Assembly: GCF_950295315.1 (NCBI RefSeq)
Contig: NC_080168.1
Coordinates: 71,910,008-71,974,007 of the forward strand
DNA from: Erinaceus europaeus
Taxonomy: Eukaryota > Chordata > Mammalia > Eulipotyphla > Erinaceidae
DNA length: 64,000 nt
Reading direction: 5' to 3'
In this document: in pieces, positions 22,615-32,667 of the stretch
Position numbering within the stretch: position 1 is the stretch's first letter
Layout of the letters: each line of letters starts with the position of its first letter
Position numbers and translations under genes: made by a program
Notes under the pieces: generated by a model
Database searches by the model: none
What the model saw: only the letters and a program-made list of their open reading frames with translations
Told to the model about the DNA's origin: nothing

Positions 22615-22657
<43 letters not shown>
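22613..22657 (+). repeat. (TAA)n
   Basis: Tail of an L1 fragment. Confidence 0.95.
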
Positions 22658-22898
22658 GAAGTTGAAAAATAAGAAAACACAAAGCAGAACTTGGACTTGA
22701 TTTGGTGTATTGCACCAAAGTAAAAGACTCTGGGGTTGGGGGAAGGGTTGAGGTCCTGGAACATGATGGCAGAGGAGGACCTAGAGGAAGTTGAATTGTT
22801 ATGTGGAAAACTGAGAAATGTTAATATGTACAAACTACTGTATTTTACTGTTGACTATAAACCATTAACCCTCCCTAATGAACAAATAAATAAAAAGA
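22656..22898 (+). mobile_element. L1 3' end, type A
   Basis: GAAGTTGAAAAATAAGAAAACACAAAG, then CACCAAAGTAAAAGACTCTGGGG, TGTACAAACTACTGTATTTTACTG and an A-rich tail. This end has no second 3' UTR. Confidence 0.8.
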
Positions 22899-22899
22899 A

Positions 22900-22990
22900 A
22901 AAAGTGGGTCTAGAGATGGCTCAACAGGTGGAGCACCAGACTTGAAGACATGAGGCCCCTAGCTGAGTCCCAAGCATCGATGTACTCTCT
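22900..22990 (+). mobile_element. SINE-F
   Basis: AGATGGCTCAACAGGTGGAGC. Confidence 0.65.
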
Positions 22991-23014
22991 CATGTTAACA
23001 AGTCTTAATATTTT

Positions 23015-23090
23015 GAAAGATATTTCTGGAGATAACATAATGTCTATGCTTTAATTTTCATGCCTGAGGCTTCAAAATTCAGTTTCACAC
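23015..23090 (+). mobile_element. SINE-C fragment
   Basis: GATAACATAATGTCTATGC head. Confidence 0.65.
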
Positions 23091-23308
23091 CTATGAAATC
23101 TAATCTTTGACAAAGGTACCCAGACTATTAAACGGGAAAAGGAACGTCTCTTCAATAGCTATTATTGGAAAAACTGGGTTGAAACATACAGAAGAATGAA
23201 ACTGACTGAGCCACCAAACACAAAAAAAAAAATTCCAAATGGATCAAGGACTTGGATGTTAGGCCAGAAACTAGAAAATATCTAGAGGAAAATATTGGCA
23301 GAATATAA

Positions 23309-23410
23309 GCTCTGGCTTATGGTGGTGCAGAAGATTGAACCTGGGACTTTGGAGCCTCAGGCATGAGAGTCTCTTTGCATAATCATTATGCTATCTACCC
23401 CACCCCACCC
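23309..23410 (-). mobile_element. SINE-C in L1 ORF2
   Basis: Begins at AGCTCTGGCTTATGG; L1 frame on both sides. Confidence 0.87.
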
Positions 23411-23425
23411 AGAACTCTAAATTTT

Positions 23426-23571
23426 TTTTTCTTTAAAAAAATTTTAAATTATCTTTATTTATTGAATAGAAACAGCCAAAGATCAAGAGAGAAAGGGGTG
23501 ATAGAGAATCAGACACCTGCAACACTGCCTCACCACTTGCAAAGCTTTCCCTCTGCAGGTGGGGACTGGGG
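23426..23571 (-). mobile_element. SINE-B, head missing, inserted in L1
   Basis: TSD AGAACTCTAAATTTT at 23411-23425 and 23572-23586. Confidence 0.9.
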
Positions 23572-24310
23572 AGAACTCTAAATTTTAAAGGCATCTTCAA
23601 TGATACAAATCAAATGACAAAGTAGACTAAAACAAAAATAGACCAACGGGACTACATCGAATTAAAAATCTTCTGCAGAGCAAAAGAAACCACCACCCTT
23701 ACAAACTGGGTGAAGATCTTTACATGCCAATCATCAGACAAAAGGCTAATAACCAAAATATATAAAGAGCTCACCAAACTCAGCAACAAGAAAACAAATG
23801 ACTCCCATCCAAAGATGGGGAGAGGATAAACAGAATATTCACCAAAGATCCAAAAGGCCAACAAATATTTAAAAATGCTCCATGTCATTGACTGTCAAAG
23901 AAACACAAAGACAACAATAAGGTACCACTTCACTCCTGTGAGAATGTCACAGGTCAGAAAAGGTAGGAACAACAATGCTGGAGAGGTTGTGGGGATAAAG
24001 GAACCCTTCTGCACTGTTGGTGGGAATGTAAATTGGTCCAACCCCTGTGGAGAGCAGTCTTGAGAACTCTCAGAAGGAAATGAAATGGATTCTTAAAGAT
24101 ATAGTCATGTATAAGGGTAGACTCAAACTAATTAGCTAATCTCTTACAGAAAGGACTAGAAAGGGCTATCCAGGATATATTCAAAGTCTTAAGTGGAAAA
24201 GACATGTACCCAAGAAAAGAATACCTTATCCTGCTAATACCTATCTTGCAAATCAGATTTGAAGGAGGGACAGAAAGCTTAAGAGATAAGACAAGCAATA
24301 GCTAAAGGAA

Positions 24311-24408
24311 TTTCAGGGCCAGGCTCTGGTACACTGGCTAGGCTAAGCACTCACCTTAAAGAGCACAAAGAAGGACCCAAATTCAATCCCCTAGTCCCTA
24401 CCTGCGCG

Positions 24409-24457
<49 letters not shown>

Positions 24458-24552
24458 CTAAGACAGAGAGATGATGTCTCTCTCTTTCCCTCTCTATCAC
24501 CCCCTACCCTCTCAATTTCTGTCTCTATCCAATAAGTAAATAAATAAATTTT
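24311..24552 (+). mobile_element. SINE-B with (GT)n
   Basis: Interrupts the L1 ORF1 fragment; (GT)n at 24410-24450 replaces part of the body. Confidence 0.8.
24408..24458 (+). repeat. (GT)n/(GC)n
   Basis: Inside a SINE-B. Confidence 0.95.
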
Positions 24553-24810
24553 CTCAATATTTATTTATTCCTTTGTTGCCCTTGTTTTTTTTTTTATTGT
24601 TGTAGTTATTACTGTTGTTATTGATGTCTTTGTTGTTGGATAGGACAAAGAGAAATAGAAAGTGGAGGGGAAGACAGAGGGAGGGAGAGAAAGACACCTG
24701 CAGACCTGCTTCACCGACTCCCCTGGCAGGTAGGGAGCTGGGGGCTCAAACCGGGATCCTTGCGCTTTGCGCCACGTGTGTTTAACCTGCTGCACTACCG
24801 CCCAACTCCC
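24553..24810 (-). mobile_element. SINE-A inserted in a SINE-B tail
   Basis: AAATAAATAAA(A/T)TTTT on both sides. Confidence 0.88.
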
Positions 24811-24867
24811 AAATAAATAAAATTTTTAAGAAGGAATTCCTATTAAATCAGATCTTCTAGAAATTGA

Positions 24868-24985
24868 GAGTAGGGAAAATAGCAGTGGTTATGCAAAAAG
24901 CCTTTCATGCCTGAGGCTAAGGTCCCAACTTCAGTCCTCAGCACAATCAGAAGTCAGAACTGAGCAGTGCTCTGGTAAAGAGAAA
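24868..24985 (+). mobile_element. SINE-C
   Basis: AGCAGTGGTTATGC head. Confidence 0.82.
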
Positions 24986-24998
24986 AAGTAAAGTTAGA

Positions 24999-25262
24999 GG
25001 GAGCACAAAGACCAGCGTAAGCATCCCAGTTCGAGCCACCATCTCCCCACTTGGGGGGGGGGGGGGCCAATTCACAAGTGGTGAAGCAGGTCTGCAGACG
25101 TCTATCATTCCCCTTCTCTCTCAATTTTTCAGTCCTATCCAACAACGACAGCAAAAACAACAAAAATAATAAACAGCAAGGGCAACAAAAAGGGGAAAAA
25201 TGGCCTCCAGGAACAGTGGATTCATGGTGCAGTTACTGAGCCCCAACAATAACCCTGAAGGC
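24999..25262 (+). mobile_element. SINE-A, long form, 5'-truncated
   Basis: Starts after the A box; its 3' module is split by the dimeric SINE and ends at about 25618. Confidence 0.85.
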
Positions 25263-25600
25263 GGGGAGTCAGGCGGTAGCGCAGCAAATTAAGCGCACAT
25301 GGCACAAAGCACAAGGACTGGCATAAAGAACATTGCTGGGTGCTGGGCAGTAGCGCATCAGGGTAAGCACATATAGTGCAAAGCAAGAACAGATGTAAGG
25401 ATTCCGGTTCAAGCCCCCAGCTCCCCAACTGCAAGGGAGTCGCTTCACAGGCGTTGAAGCAGGTCTGCAGGTGTCTATCTTTCTCTGTTTTCCCCTCCTG
25501 TCTCCTATTCAACAATGACAACATGACTAACAACTACAACAATAAAAAACAAGGGCAACAAAAGGGAAAATAAATAAATTATATATATATATATATATAT
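25263..25600 (+). mobile_element. dimeric SINE-A with TSD
   Basis: A SINE-A head (A box, no B box; 25264-25322) joins through AAAGAACATTGCT to a complete SINE-A of the TAGCGCATCAGG subtype (25338-25575) with an (AT)n tail. The 10-bp TSD CCCTGAAGGC (25253-25262, 25601-25610) bounds the whole unit and lies in the 3' module of an older SINE-A. Confidence 0.85.
25575..25600 (+). repeat. (AT)n
   Basis: Tail of the dimeric SINE. Confidence 0.95.
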
Positions 25601-25667
25601 CCCTGAAGGCAAAAAGAGAAAAAAGTTTTCTCTACTTAATGATTTTAAAAAAAGATAGATTAAGGAC

Positions 25668-25785
25668 TAGGGAAATAGCATAATGGCAATGAAAAAAAAA
25701 GACTTTCATGCCTAAGGCACCAAAGGTGTCAGGTTCAATCTCCAGAGCCAGAAATGAGCGGTGCTCTGGAAAAAAATAAATGGTT
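25668..25785 (+). mobile_element. SINE-C
   Basis: AGCATAATGGCAATG head. Confidence 0.82.
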
Positions 25786-25873
25786 TTTCAAAAGATACAT
25801 GGAGGGCAGGGAGCCTTCACACAACCAGTTCTGAGACCTCAGTACACCAAATGAGAGTACTATGTACCGAGAA

Positions 25874-26062
25874 AACTATGTTGCATCGCTGGGGAGCCAG
25901 AGACGACCCGAACTGCCCCTGCGGCTACAGACAGACTATGACCCACATAGTCAACGACTGCCCCCTCTCCAGATTCAAAGGAGGTCTCGAAACTTTACAT
26001 CAGGCTCAACCTGACACTGTTGTCTGGCTACGGAAGAAGGGCAAACACTAGAAGAAGAAGAA
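25874..26062 (+). mobile_element. second copy of the non-L1 LINE, 3' end only
   Basis: Translates to HRWGARDDPNCPCGYRQTMTHIVNDC and on to LRKKGKH, stop, then GAAGAAGAAG. It differs from the copy at 60735-61495 at about six of 185 positions. Homology starts at about 25874. Sequence at 25790-25873 is open in the same frame but has no match in the other copy. Confidence 0.85.
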
Positions 26063-26212
26063 GTGGAGAAGGGGAGATAGAAAGGGAGAGAGACACCTGC
26101 AGCATCACTTCATCACTTGTGAAGCTTTCCACATGCAGGTGGGGACCTTGAACCTGCATCCTTGAGCACTGTAATGTGTATGCTTAAGCAGGTGCACTAC
26201 CACCTGGCCCCT
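26063..26212 (-). mobile_element. SINE-B fragment
   Basis: Starts mid-body directly after the non-L1 LINE tail. Confidence 0.83.
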
Positions 26213-26375
26213 GTAGTCTCTCCTTTCTCTCTTTGACTCTCCTCTCTCTGTGACTCTCCCTTTATCTTTCACATTGGCCTACAGTGGTAAAGTCCCAGTG
26301 ACAGTGGATTCCTCAACCAATCTGTGAACACTCTGCTCAACTAGATCGACATCCTCCCAGTCTCAGAGGTTGTTT

Positions 26376-26570
26376 TTTTAAAAATATATTTTTTATTATC
26401 TTTATCTATTTATTGGATAGACAGCCAGAAATCGAGAGGGAAGGCAGAGAGGGAAACAGCACTGCTTCAGCATTTGCAAAACTTCCTCCTGCAGATAGAG
26501 ATGGGGGTGGGGGTGGGGGGGCTTGAACCTGGGTCCTTGTGCATGGTAACATGTGCGCTCTCTTTTCAGT
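26376..26570 (-). mobile_element. SINE-B
   Basis: GATAGACAGCCAGAAATCG start; GGGGGTG expansion near 26503-26520. Confidence 0.83.
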
Positions 26571-26868
26571 CTAGCTCCAGCTTGAATGTCACTTCCTCCA
26601 AGGCCTTTGTCTGCCAACACACTTTAGCAACCAATCCCTGACCTAAGTCAGGCCTCCTAGTTATATTTCCAACATCCTCCAAGCCTCATCAGCTATACTC
26701 ACCCACAATGAAATAGTTTACTTATAATCGGTGGCCCCATCAGACTATGTTCCATACATACCCTTGTAACAGTATTCCAAACCTATACCCTAGTGTAGAA
26801 GTGTACTAACTTCTTCATACTAAATTTTCCCTAGAGCTTAAACATATTAGAGAATTTTAAAAACACTG

Positions 26869-27178
26869 CTGGGGGGAGACAGGTGGTGGCACAGCAGGTT
26901 AAGCGCACATGGCACAAAGCGCAAGGACCGGTGTAAAGAACATTGCTAGGGGCCAGGCAGTAGCGCATCAGGTTAAGCGCACATAGTGCAAAGCACAATG
27001 ACCTGCACAAGGATCCTGGTTCGAGCCCCCAGGTCCCCATCTGTAGGGGGATCTCTCCCTCTCTCTGTCTTCCTCTCCTCACTCAATATCTCTCTGTCCT
27101 AGCCAACAAAAATATAAAAATGGCTGCTAGAAGCAGTGAATTCATAGCGGAAACACCAGCAACAACCCTGGAGGCAAA
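26869..27178 (+). mobile_element. dimeric SINE-A, second copy
   Basis: Same head, same AAAGAACATTGCT junction and same second-unit subtype as at 25263, but with the long 3' module. No clear TSD found. Confidence 0.8.
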
Positions 27179-27189
27179 AATGATATTGC

Positions 27190-27345
27190 CATCTGTGGTC
27201 CAGGAGGTACAGCAGTGAACTTGGACTCTCAAACATGAGGTCCTGGGTTCAATCCCCAGTAGTACATGTACCAGAGTAATGTTTGGTTCTCTTCTTCTCA
27301 TTCTTCCTATCTCTAATAATAAAGCAGCACTTGTATTAAAAAGAC
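27190..27345 (+). mobile_element. SINE-D
   Basis: GGTCCAGGAGGTACAGCAGTG head. Confidence 0.85.
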
Positions 27346-27354
27346 AACACTGAG

Positions 27355-27622
27355 GAGTTGGTGGTAGCGCAGGGGCTAAGCGCACATAGCACAAAGTGCT
27401 AAGACCAGTGTAAGGATCCCGGTTCGAGCCCCCAGCTCCCCACCTTCAGGGGAGTCGCTTCACAGACGGTGAAGCAGGTCTGTAGGTGTCTATCTTTCTC
27501 TGCTCCTCTGTCTTCCCCTCCTCTCTCCATTTCTCTCTGTCCTATCCAACAATGACATCAATAACAACAATAACTATGACAATAAAACAAGGACAACAAA
27601 AGGGAATAAATATATTTTTTTA
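27355..27622 (+). mobile_element. SINE-A
   Basis: Complete copy with B box GGTTCGAGCCC and a tail of CAATAACAACAATAAC type. Confidence 0.9.
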
Positions 27623-27821
27623 AAAAAGCCAACATTGAATTATGAACTACTAATTTAGAAATTCTAGATTCTAAGAAATAAGTACCTGTTTCTATAGGCC
27701 AGGTTATTAGTAAAAACCTGCTGCCTCTATTTCATAAGACCTAAAACGCATGACCATCTTTATCAGCATTTTTTCAGAGAGAAACATCTTTCAGCTTGAT
27801 GTTAAAACTCAAAAGAATTAT

Positions 27822-28130
27822 GGGGGGAGGGCGGTAGTACAGTAGGTTAAGCGCACTTGGCGCCAAGCGTAAGGATCCCAGTTGGAGCCCCCAGTTCCTC
27901 ACTGCAGAGGGATCGCTTCACAAGTGGTGAAGCAGGTCTGCAGGTGTCTATCTTTCTCTCCTCCTCTCTGTCTTCCTCTGCTCTCTCGATTTTTCTCTGT
28001 CCTATTCAGTAACAACGGCCATAACAACAACGATAAACAAGGGCAACAAAAGGGAAAAATTGGCTGCCAGGAGCAGTGGATTCGTAGTGCAGGCAAAGAA
28101 TACCAGCAATAACCCTGGAGACAAAAAAAA
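27822..28130 (+). mobile_element. SINE-A, long form
   Basis: Head, body and 3' module (28065-28120) all present. Confidence 0.9.
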
Positions 28131-28137
28131 GAATAGT

Positions 28138-28375
28138 ATGAGGGCCAGAAGATGGCTTGATAGAGTGCCCACCTTATTTACCATGTGTGAGGACTCAAGG
28201 CAGAGACCACATGGGAGCACCCATATGAGGAAGCTTCTTCACAAGCAGTAAAGCCATGCTGTGGTCTTCATTCTTTTTCTCTCCCTGCCTCTCATCCTCT
28301 ATCTTTAAAAAAAAAAAAAAAAAAGGTCTGCCAGCATGCACAGAGCACCAGCAATAATCCAGGTTGCAAAAAAAA
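28138..28375 (+). mobile_element. SINE-E with module-like end
   Basis: Ends CACCAGCAATAATCCAGGTTGC, resembling the SINE-A 3' module. Confidence 0.75.
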
Positions 28376-28454
28376 ATTGTATTTGTTTCTCCCTCAACAG
28401 ATATATTTCAGAAAGTCAATAATTCTACCAGTTATCTGCAGTTCAATGTAGCTT

Positions 28455-28730
28455 TTTTTTTTAATTTTTTAAGTAATTATTTATTCCCTTTTGTTGCCCT
28501 TGTTGTTTTATTATTGTAATTATTATTGTCATAGTTGTTGGATAGGACAGAAATGGAAAGAGGAGGGGAAGACAGAGGGGGAGAGAAAGCTAGACACCTA
28601 CAGATCTGCTTCACTGCCTGTGAAGCGACTCCCCTGCAGGTGGGGAGCCAGGGCTCGAACCGGGATTCTTACGCCAGTCCTTGCGCTTTACGCCACCTGC
28701 ACTTAACCCGCTGCACTACCGCCGACCCCC
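28455..28730 (-). mobile_element. SINE-A
   Basis: Complete minus-strand copy ending at its head, CTGCACTACCGCC. Confidence 0.9.
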
Positions 28731-28791
28731 ATAGCTTTTATTTTCTGTAACATCTAGAAAACATTTAAAGCCTTTAAGCAAAAGCACTCAA

Positions 28792-28930
28792 TATGGCCTG
28801 GTAAAATAGCACAACTGGTAGAGCACATGACTTGCATGCCTGAGGCTCCTGTTCTGGGTTGTATGTCCCTTGCTCTCATAACTCTCAACCCACATGCACA
28901 CATGATTTAAATAATGAAATAAAAATCTAA
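28792..28930 (+). mobile_element. SINE-F
   Basis: ATAGCACAACTGGTAGAGC. Confidence 0.65.
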
Positions 28931-28933
28931 AGG

Positions 28934-29127
28934 GAAGGGGGCCAGGCAGTGGGGCACCTGCTTAAGCACACACTACAGTGCATAAGGACGTGGGTTCTAG
29001 TCCCTGGTCCCCACCTGCAGCGGGAAAATTTCACAAGTGGTGAAGCAGGGCTGCAGGTCTCTCTGTCTCCCCACCCATCTTAATTTCTACATCTAATAAT
29101 AAATAAAATTTTAATAAACAATAATAT
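28934..29127 (+). mobile_element. SINE-B
   Basis: AAATCTAAAGGG on both sides (about 28922 and 29128). Confidence 0.87.
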
Positions 29128-29244
29128 AAATCTAAAGGGAAAAACACTTCAGATGGTCTTAGTTCATTTATCCAACTCCTTCATGACTTAGTTTGTACTC
29201 TTTTAGATCTCTGAAATTCATGACTCATGTAAATATAGAAATAA

Positions 29245-29365
29245 CCATTTTTTTTCCAGAGCACTGCTCAGCACAGATTTTGATGGTGCAGGGGCTTGAA
29301 CCTGGGAGCTCAGAACCTCAGGCATGCAAATATGTTTGCATAATTATAATGCCATGCCCTTCCCA
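29245..29365 (-). mobile_element. SINE-C
   Basis: CAGAGCACTGCTCAGC start. Confidence 0.82.
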
Positions 29366-29429
29366 CCCTTCTACAATAATTTAAAACTCACTTGGTACTA
29401 CATTCATAACAATTACCTAAAAGTTTATC

Positions 29430-29545
29430 ACTTTTTTGGACTTGTTTTTGCAATTTTGTGACAAAGCAGTACCCAAATCAGGTACTGGGAATAGAACCTA
29501 GGACCTTCAGAGCCTCAGAAGTGAAAGTCTTTAACCAATGTCAAT
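29430..29545 (-). mobile_element. SINE-C, diverged
   Basis: ACCTAGGACCTTCAGAGCCTCAG. Confidence 0.6.
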
Positions 29546-29639
29546 GTTGAGAGTAATAACCTATGTGCAAAATTTTAGTGTAAGGAAACAATGACAAGTA
29601 AAAATATAAATGGGGAAAACTATAATTAAAAACTCTTAG

Positions 29640-29866
29640 GGGCCAGGCAATTCTATCCAGTTAAATATGCATGCACAAGAACCAGGGTTCAAGTCCCTGG
29701 TCCACATCCACAAGGGGGAAGGTTTCTCTCTCGCTATCTCCCTTTCCCCTCTCAGTTTTTCTCAGTCCTATCAAATAAGAGGAAAAAATTAATAAATAAA
29801 ATGGGAAAATGACCTCAGTGCAGACACTGAGTCCAGCACTAATCCTGGAGCAAATTTTTTTTAATT
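29640..29866 (+). mobile_element. SINE-B with 3' module
   Basis: Module traces GACCTCAGTGCAGACACTGAG. Confidence 0.75.
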
Positions 29867-29867
29867 G

Positions 29868-30058
29868 TAGGTGCTAGGCAGTGGCACGTGGTCAAGTACA
29901 CACGTTACCATGTGAAAGGACCCTAGTTCCAGCACCTGGGCCCCAACTACCTGAAGGAAGCTTCATTACCTCAGGGTAAAGCAGTGCTACAGTTGTCTCT
30001 TTTTCTCTCTTCCTCTCTCTCCTATCCTAACACTTTTCTCCTATCCTATTACTTTTTT
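29868..30058 (+). mobile_element. SINE-B
   Basis: Diverged copy with a T-rich end. Confidence 0.75.
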
Positions 30059-30169
30059 TTTTTTATTTGAAACTAGTGTCAATAGGTAAGGGGGGTATGG
30101 GTAAACTTCAATTTTCCATGTCATATATTCCTCTACTTGAATGTGTTTTTTGTTTGTCTTTTGTTTCCC

Positions 30170-30235
30170 TTTCAATCCTTAGCAGTACATGTACCAGAAT
30201 GATGCTCTGGTCCTTTCTTTGTCTATCTTTTCTAT
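30170..30235 (+). mobile_element. SINE-D 3' scrap
   Basis: AGCAGTACATGTACCAGAATGATG. Confidence 0.7.
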
Positions 30236-30345
30236 TAACCAGAATACTGCTCAGCTCTGGTGGTGCACAAAACTGAACCTGGGACTATGAATTTCAGACA
30301 TAAATATTTTTGCATATTCATTATGCTATTCCCTTGCCAGGCCTC
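30236..30345 (-). mobile_element. SINE-C
   Basis: Begins ACCAGAATACTGCTC; interrupts a SINE-D scrap. Confidence 0.75.
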
Positions 30346-30785
30346 ACTTATTTTTAAAAAATAAGAAATATAGAGAGAAGGTAGAGGGAGAGAGAGAGAG
30401 AGACAGAAAAATACCTGCAGAACTGTTTCACTCCTTATGAAGCTTCCCCTGCAGGTGGGGGCTGGGGGGTTGAATTCCAATCCTTGTGCATGAGGGGAAG
30501 ATGGGGGAGAGAAAGATAGGCACCTGCAGACCTGCTTCACTGCCTGTGAAGCAACTCCCCTGCAGGTGGGGATTTGGGGAGCTTTTTTTTAAAAAATTTA
30601 TTAATGAGAAAGATAAGAGTAAGAACCAGGCATCACTTGGGTACATGTTCTTCCTGGGATTGAACTCAGGACCTTATTCTTGAAAGTCTAGCGCTTTATC
30701 CACTGTACCACATCCTGGACTACTGCTGGTTTGTATTTTCAGCACATGTGTGCTCAACCATGTACGCCAGCACCCAGCCCCTAAT
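30345..30785 (-). mobile_element. SINE-B split by the inverted duplication
   Basis: Body at 30345-30491, head at 30744-30785 (TGTGTGCTCAACCATG). Confidence 0.85.
30492..30743 (-). repeat. inverted copy (arm 1) of 31249-31502, inserted in a SINE-B
   Basis: The reverse complement of this 252-bp block equals 31249-31502 apart from a few changes and A-run length. It includes a SINE-D, an A-run, the 5'-truncated start of a SINE-A and non-repeat flank (GCTGAAAATACAAACC). It sits in the middle of a minus-strand SINE-B whose two parts are at 30345-30491 and 30744-30785. Confidence 0.9.
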
Positions 30786-30924
30786 CTCATTAATAAATAT
30801 TTTAAAAATGAAAGAAATGGGCAGGAGCACATGACCATGTGGAGTTTAAATCCCAGAGCTCTATAAAGGGGAAGGAATAAAATATTAAATTCCAAATGTT
30901 CAGAATTAAGACAGAAAATGAGGA

Positions 30925-31180
30925 CATGCAGGTGGCGGGGCACTCAGTGGAGTGTATGTGTTATCATGCTCCCAACCTGCAGGGGGGACACTTCAGAAGC
31001 ACTGTCTGTCTTTCTCCCTCTCTACCTCTCCTTTGAAGCTCAACTTTTCTGTATTAGTAAAACGTTAAGAAAAAAGGAAAATATAGCCACCAGGAGCAGT
31101 GGATTCATCATGCCTGCACCAAGCCCCTACAATAACCCTGGTGGCATGAAGAAGAAAAAAAAAAAAAAAAAAAAAAAGCA
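30925..31180 (+). mobile_element. SINE-B with 3' module
   Basis: Lies in the spacer of the inverted duplication; module at 31088-31145. Confidence 0.8.
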
Positions 31181-31248
31181 GACAAGTGCTCACAGACATA
31201 GCAATAACACCGTCAAGCACAGGCCTCAGAAGCACAGGTCTGTGACTG

Positions 31249-31502
31249 GCTGAAAATACAAACCAGCAGTAGTCCAGGAGGTGGTACAGTGGATAAAGCG
31301 CTAGACTTTCAAGAATAAGGTCCTGAGTTCAATCCCAGGAAGAACATGTACCCAAGTGATGCCTGGTTCTTACTCTATCTTTCTCATTAATAAATTAAAA
31401 AAAAAAAAAAGCTCCCCAAATCCCCACCTGCAGGGGAGTTGCTTCACAGGCAGTGAAGTAGGTCTGCAGGTGCCTATCTTTCTCTCCCCCATCTTCCCCT
31501 CC
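31249..31502 (+). repeat. source arm (arm 2) of the inverted duplication
   Basis: Here the SINE-D and SINE-A parts are in normal context: SINE-A continues to about 31590, and TSD sequence ATACAAACCAGCA is at 31256-31268 and 31833-31845. Spacer to arm 1 is 505 bp. Confidence 0.88.
31269..31410 (+). mobile_element. SINE-D
   Basis: Complete; its inverted duplicate is 30596-30722. First unit of a three-part block bounded by one TSD. Confidence 0.9.
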
Positions 31503-31590
31503 TCTTTCCATTTCTCTGCCTTATGCAACAATGACGACATCAATAACAACAATAACTACAACAAGAGCAACAAAAAGCAAAAAAAATATA
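31411..31590 (+). mobile_element. SINE-A, 5'-truncated
   Basis: Begins at GCTCCCCAAATCCCC, directly after the A-run of a SINE-D. Confidence 0.88.
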
Positions 31591-31832
31591 AGCGCAGGTG
31601 GCGCAAAGCACAAGGACGGGTGTAAAGATCCTGGTTCAAGCCCCCAGCTCCCCACCTGCAGGGAAGTCACTTCACAGGTGGTGAAGCAGGCCTACAGGCA
31701 TCTTTCTCTCCCCTCTCTGTCTTCCCCTCCTCTCTCCATTTCTCTGTCCTATCCAACAACGACATCAATAACAACAATAATAACTACAACAAGGACAACA
31801 AAAGAGAATAAATATTAAAAAAAAAAAAAAGA
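31591..31832 (+). mobile_element. SINE-A, lacking the start of the head
   Basis: Begins at AAGCGCAGGTGGCGC, directly after the previous SINE-A; ends in an A-run before the TSD at 31833. Confidence 0.88.
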
Positions 31833-32092
31833 TACAAACCAGCACATTTCCTCAGAAATGTGTGGGAGGGAAATTTAGAAAAATTGAGATGGCAGAAGAC
31901 AGGTCATGAGTGTACTTATCAACTAATAAAAGAGCCAGTAGAGAGGGAGAGGTATTCCATGAGTTTTCTGTAACCAGTCCATACGGAGAGATTAAGAAGC
32001 ACACCTGCTGCTAGCTGGACGTCTACTGCTGTACAGTCATTCACTCTATGTGATCTTTAATCCTTCTCATTGCAAAAACAGGAATTGGATTT

Positions 32093-32242
32093 TTTTAAAA
32101 GATTTTTATTTATTTATTAATGAGAAAGATAGGAGGAGAGAAAGAACCAGGTATCACTGTGGTACATGTGCTGCCGGGGATTGAACTTGGGACCTCATGC
32201 TTGAGAATCCAATGCTTTAGCCACTGCGCCACCTCCCGAACC
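32093..32242 (-). mobile_element. SINE-D
   Basis: CAGGAATTGG(A/G)TT flanks it on both sides. Confidence 0.9.
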
Positions 32243-32457
32243 ACAGGAATTGGGTTTTATCATGCTCATCTGTCAAATGATTATCTAGGGGGAGGAAGAA
32301 AAGGAGGAACTACCATGGCAGCAGTGAAACTTCCATTTGCACAATGATCCCTGAGGGCAACCAGGAGCTCAACCTCACCCTACTGCACAGTAAAGCAAGC
32401 GCTCTATTTCCCCACCCCCAAATAAATAAATATACCTCTATTAAAAAATTCAAAATG

Positions 32458-32660
32458 GGACCAGCAAAATAGCTCACATGGAAAGTGTGCCCTCTCTACC
32501 CAGAACGGTGAAGGCCGGTGATGACAATATCAAAACCAAAAAAACAGTCATCCATGAGATAAAGCAGGGAGGCCCTAGGTTCAATCAATACCTGGCAAAA
32601 CATGTACCAGAGTGGTGCTCTGATTCTCTCTCTTCTCCTCCTCTTCCTACCACTTATAAA
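32458..32660 (+). mobile_element. SINE-E head joined to a SINE-D tail
   Basis: CAGCAAAATAGCTCACATGG, then ACATGTACCAGAGTGGTGC. Confidence 0.65.
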
Positions 32661-32667
32661 TGTTTTA

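Larger units (their letters stand above)
23085..24095 (+). mobile_element. L1 ORF2 C-terminal part, interrupted by two SINEs
   Basis: Aligns with 39900-40660 of the full-length L1 (TCTAATCTTTGACAAAGG, GGATCAAGGACTTGGATGTTAG, CACTTCACTCCTGTGAGAATG). Pieces are at 23085-23308, 23411-23425 and 23572-24095. The stretch near 23940 shows the unshifted reading GAGAATG. Confidence 0.9.
24140..24860 (+). mobile_element. old L1 ORF1 fragment, split by SINEs
   Basis: 24140-24310 translates to a stretch resembling the ORF1p C-terminal domain (QDIFKVLSGKDMYPRKEYL, then RFEGG). It resumes at about 24830 after a SINE-B with a SINE-A in its tail. Confidence 0.6.
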
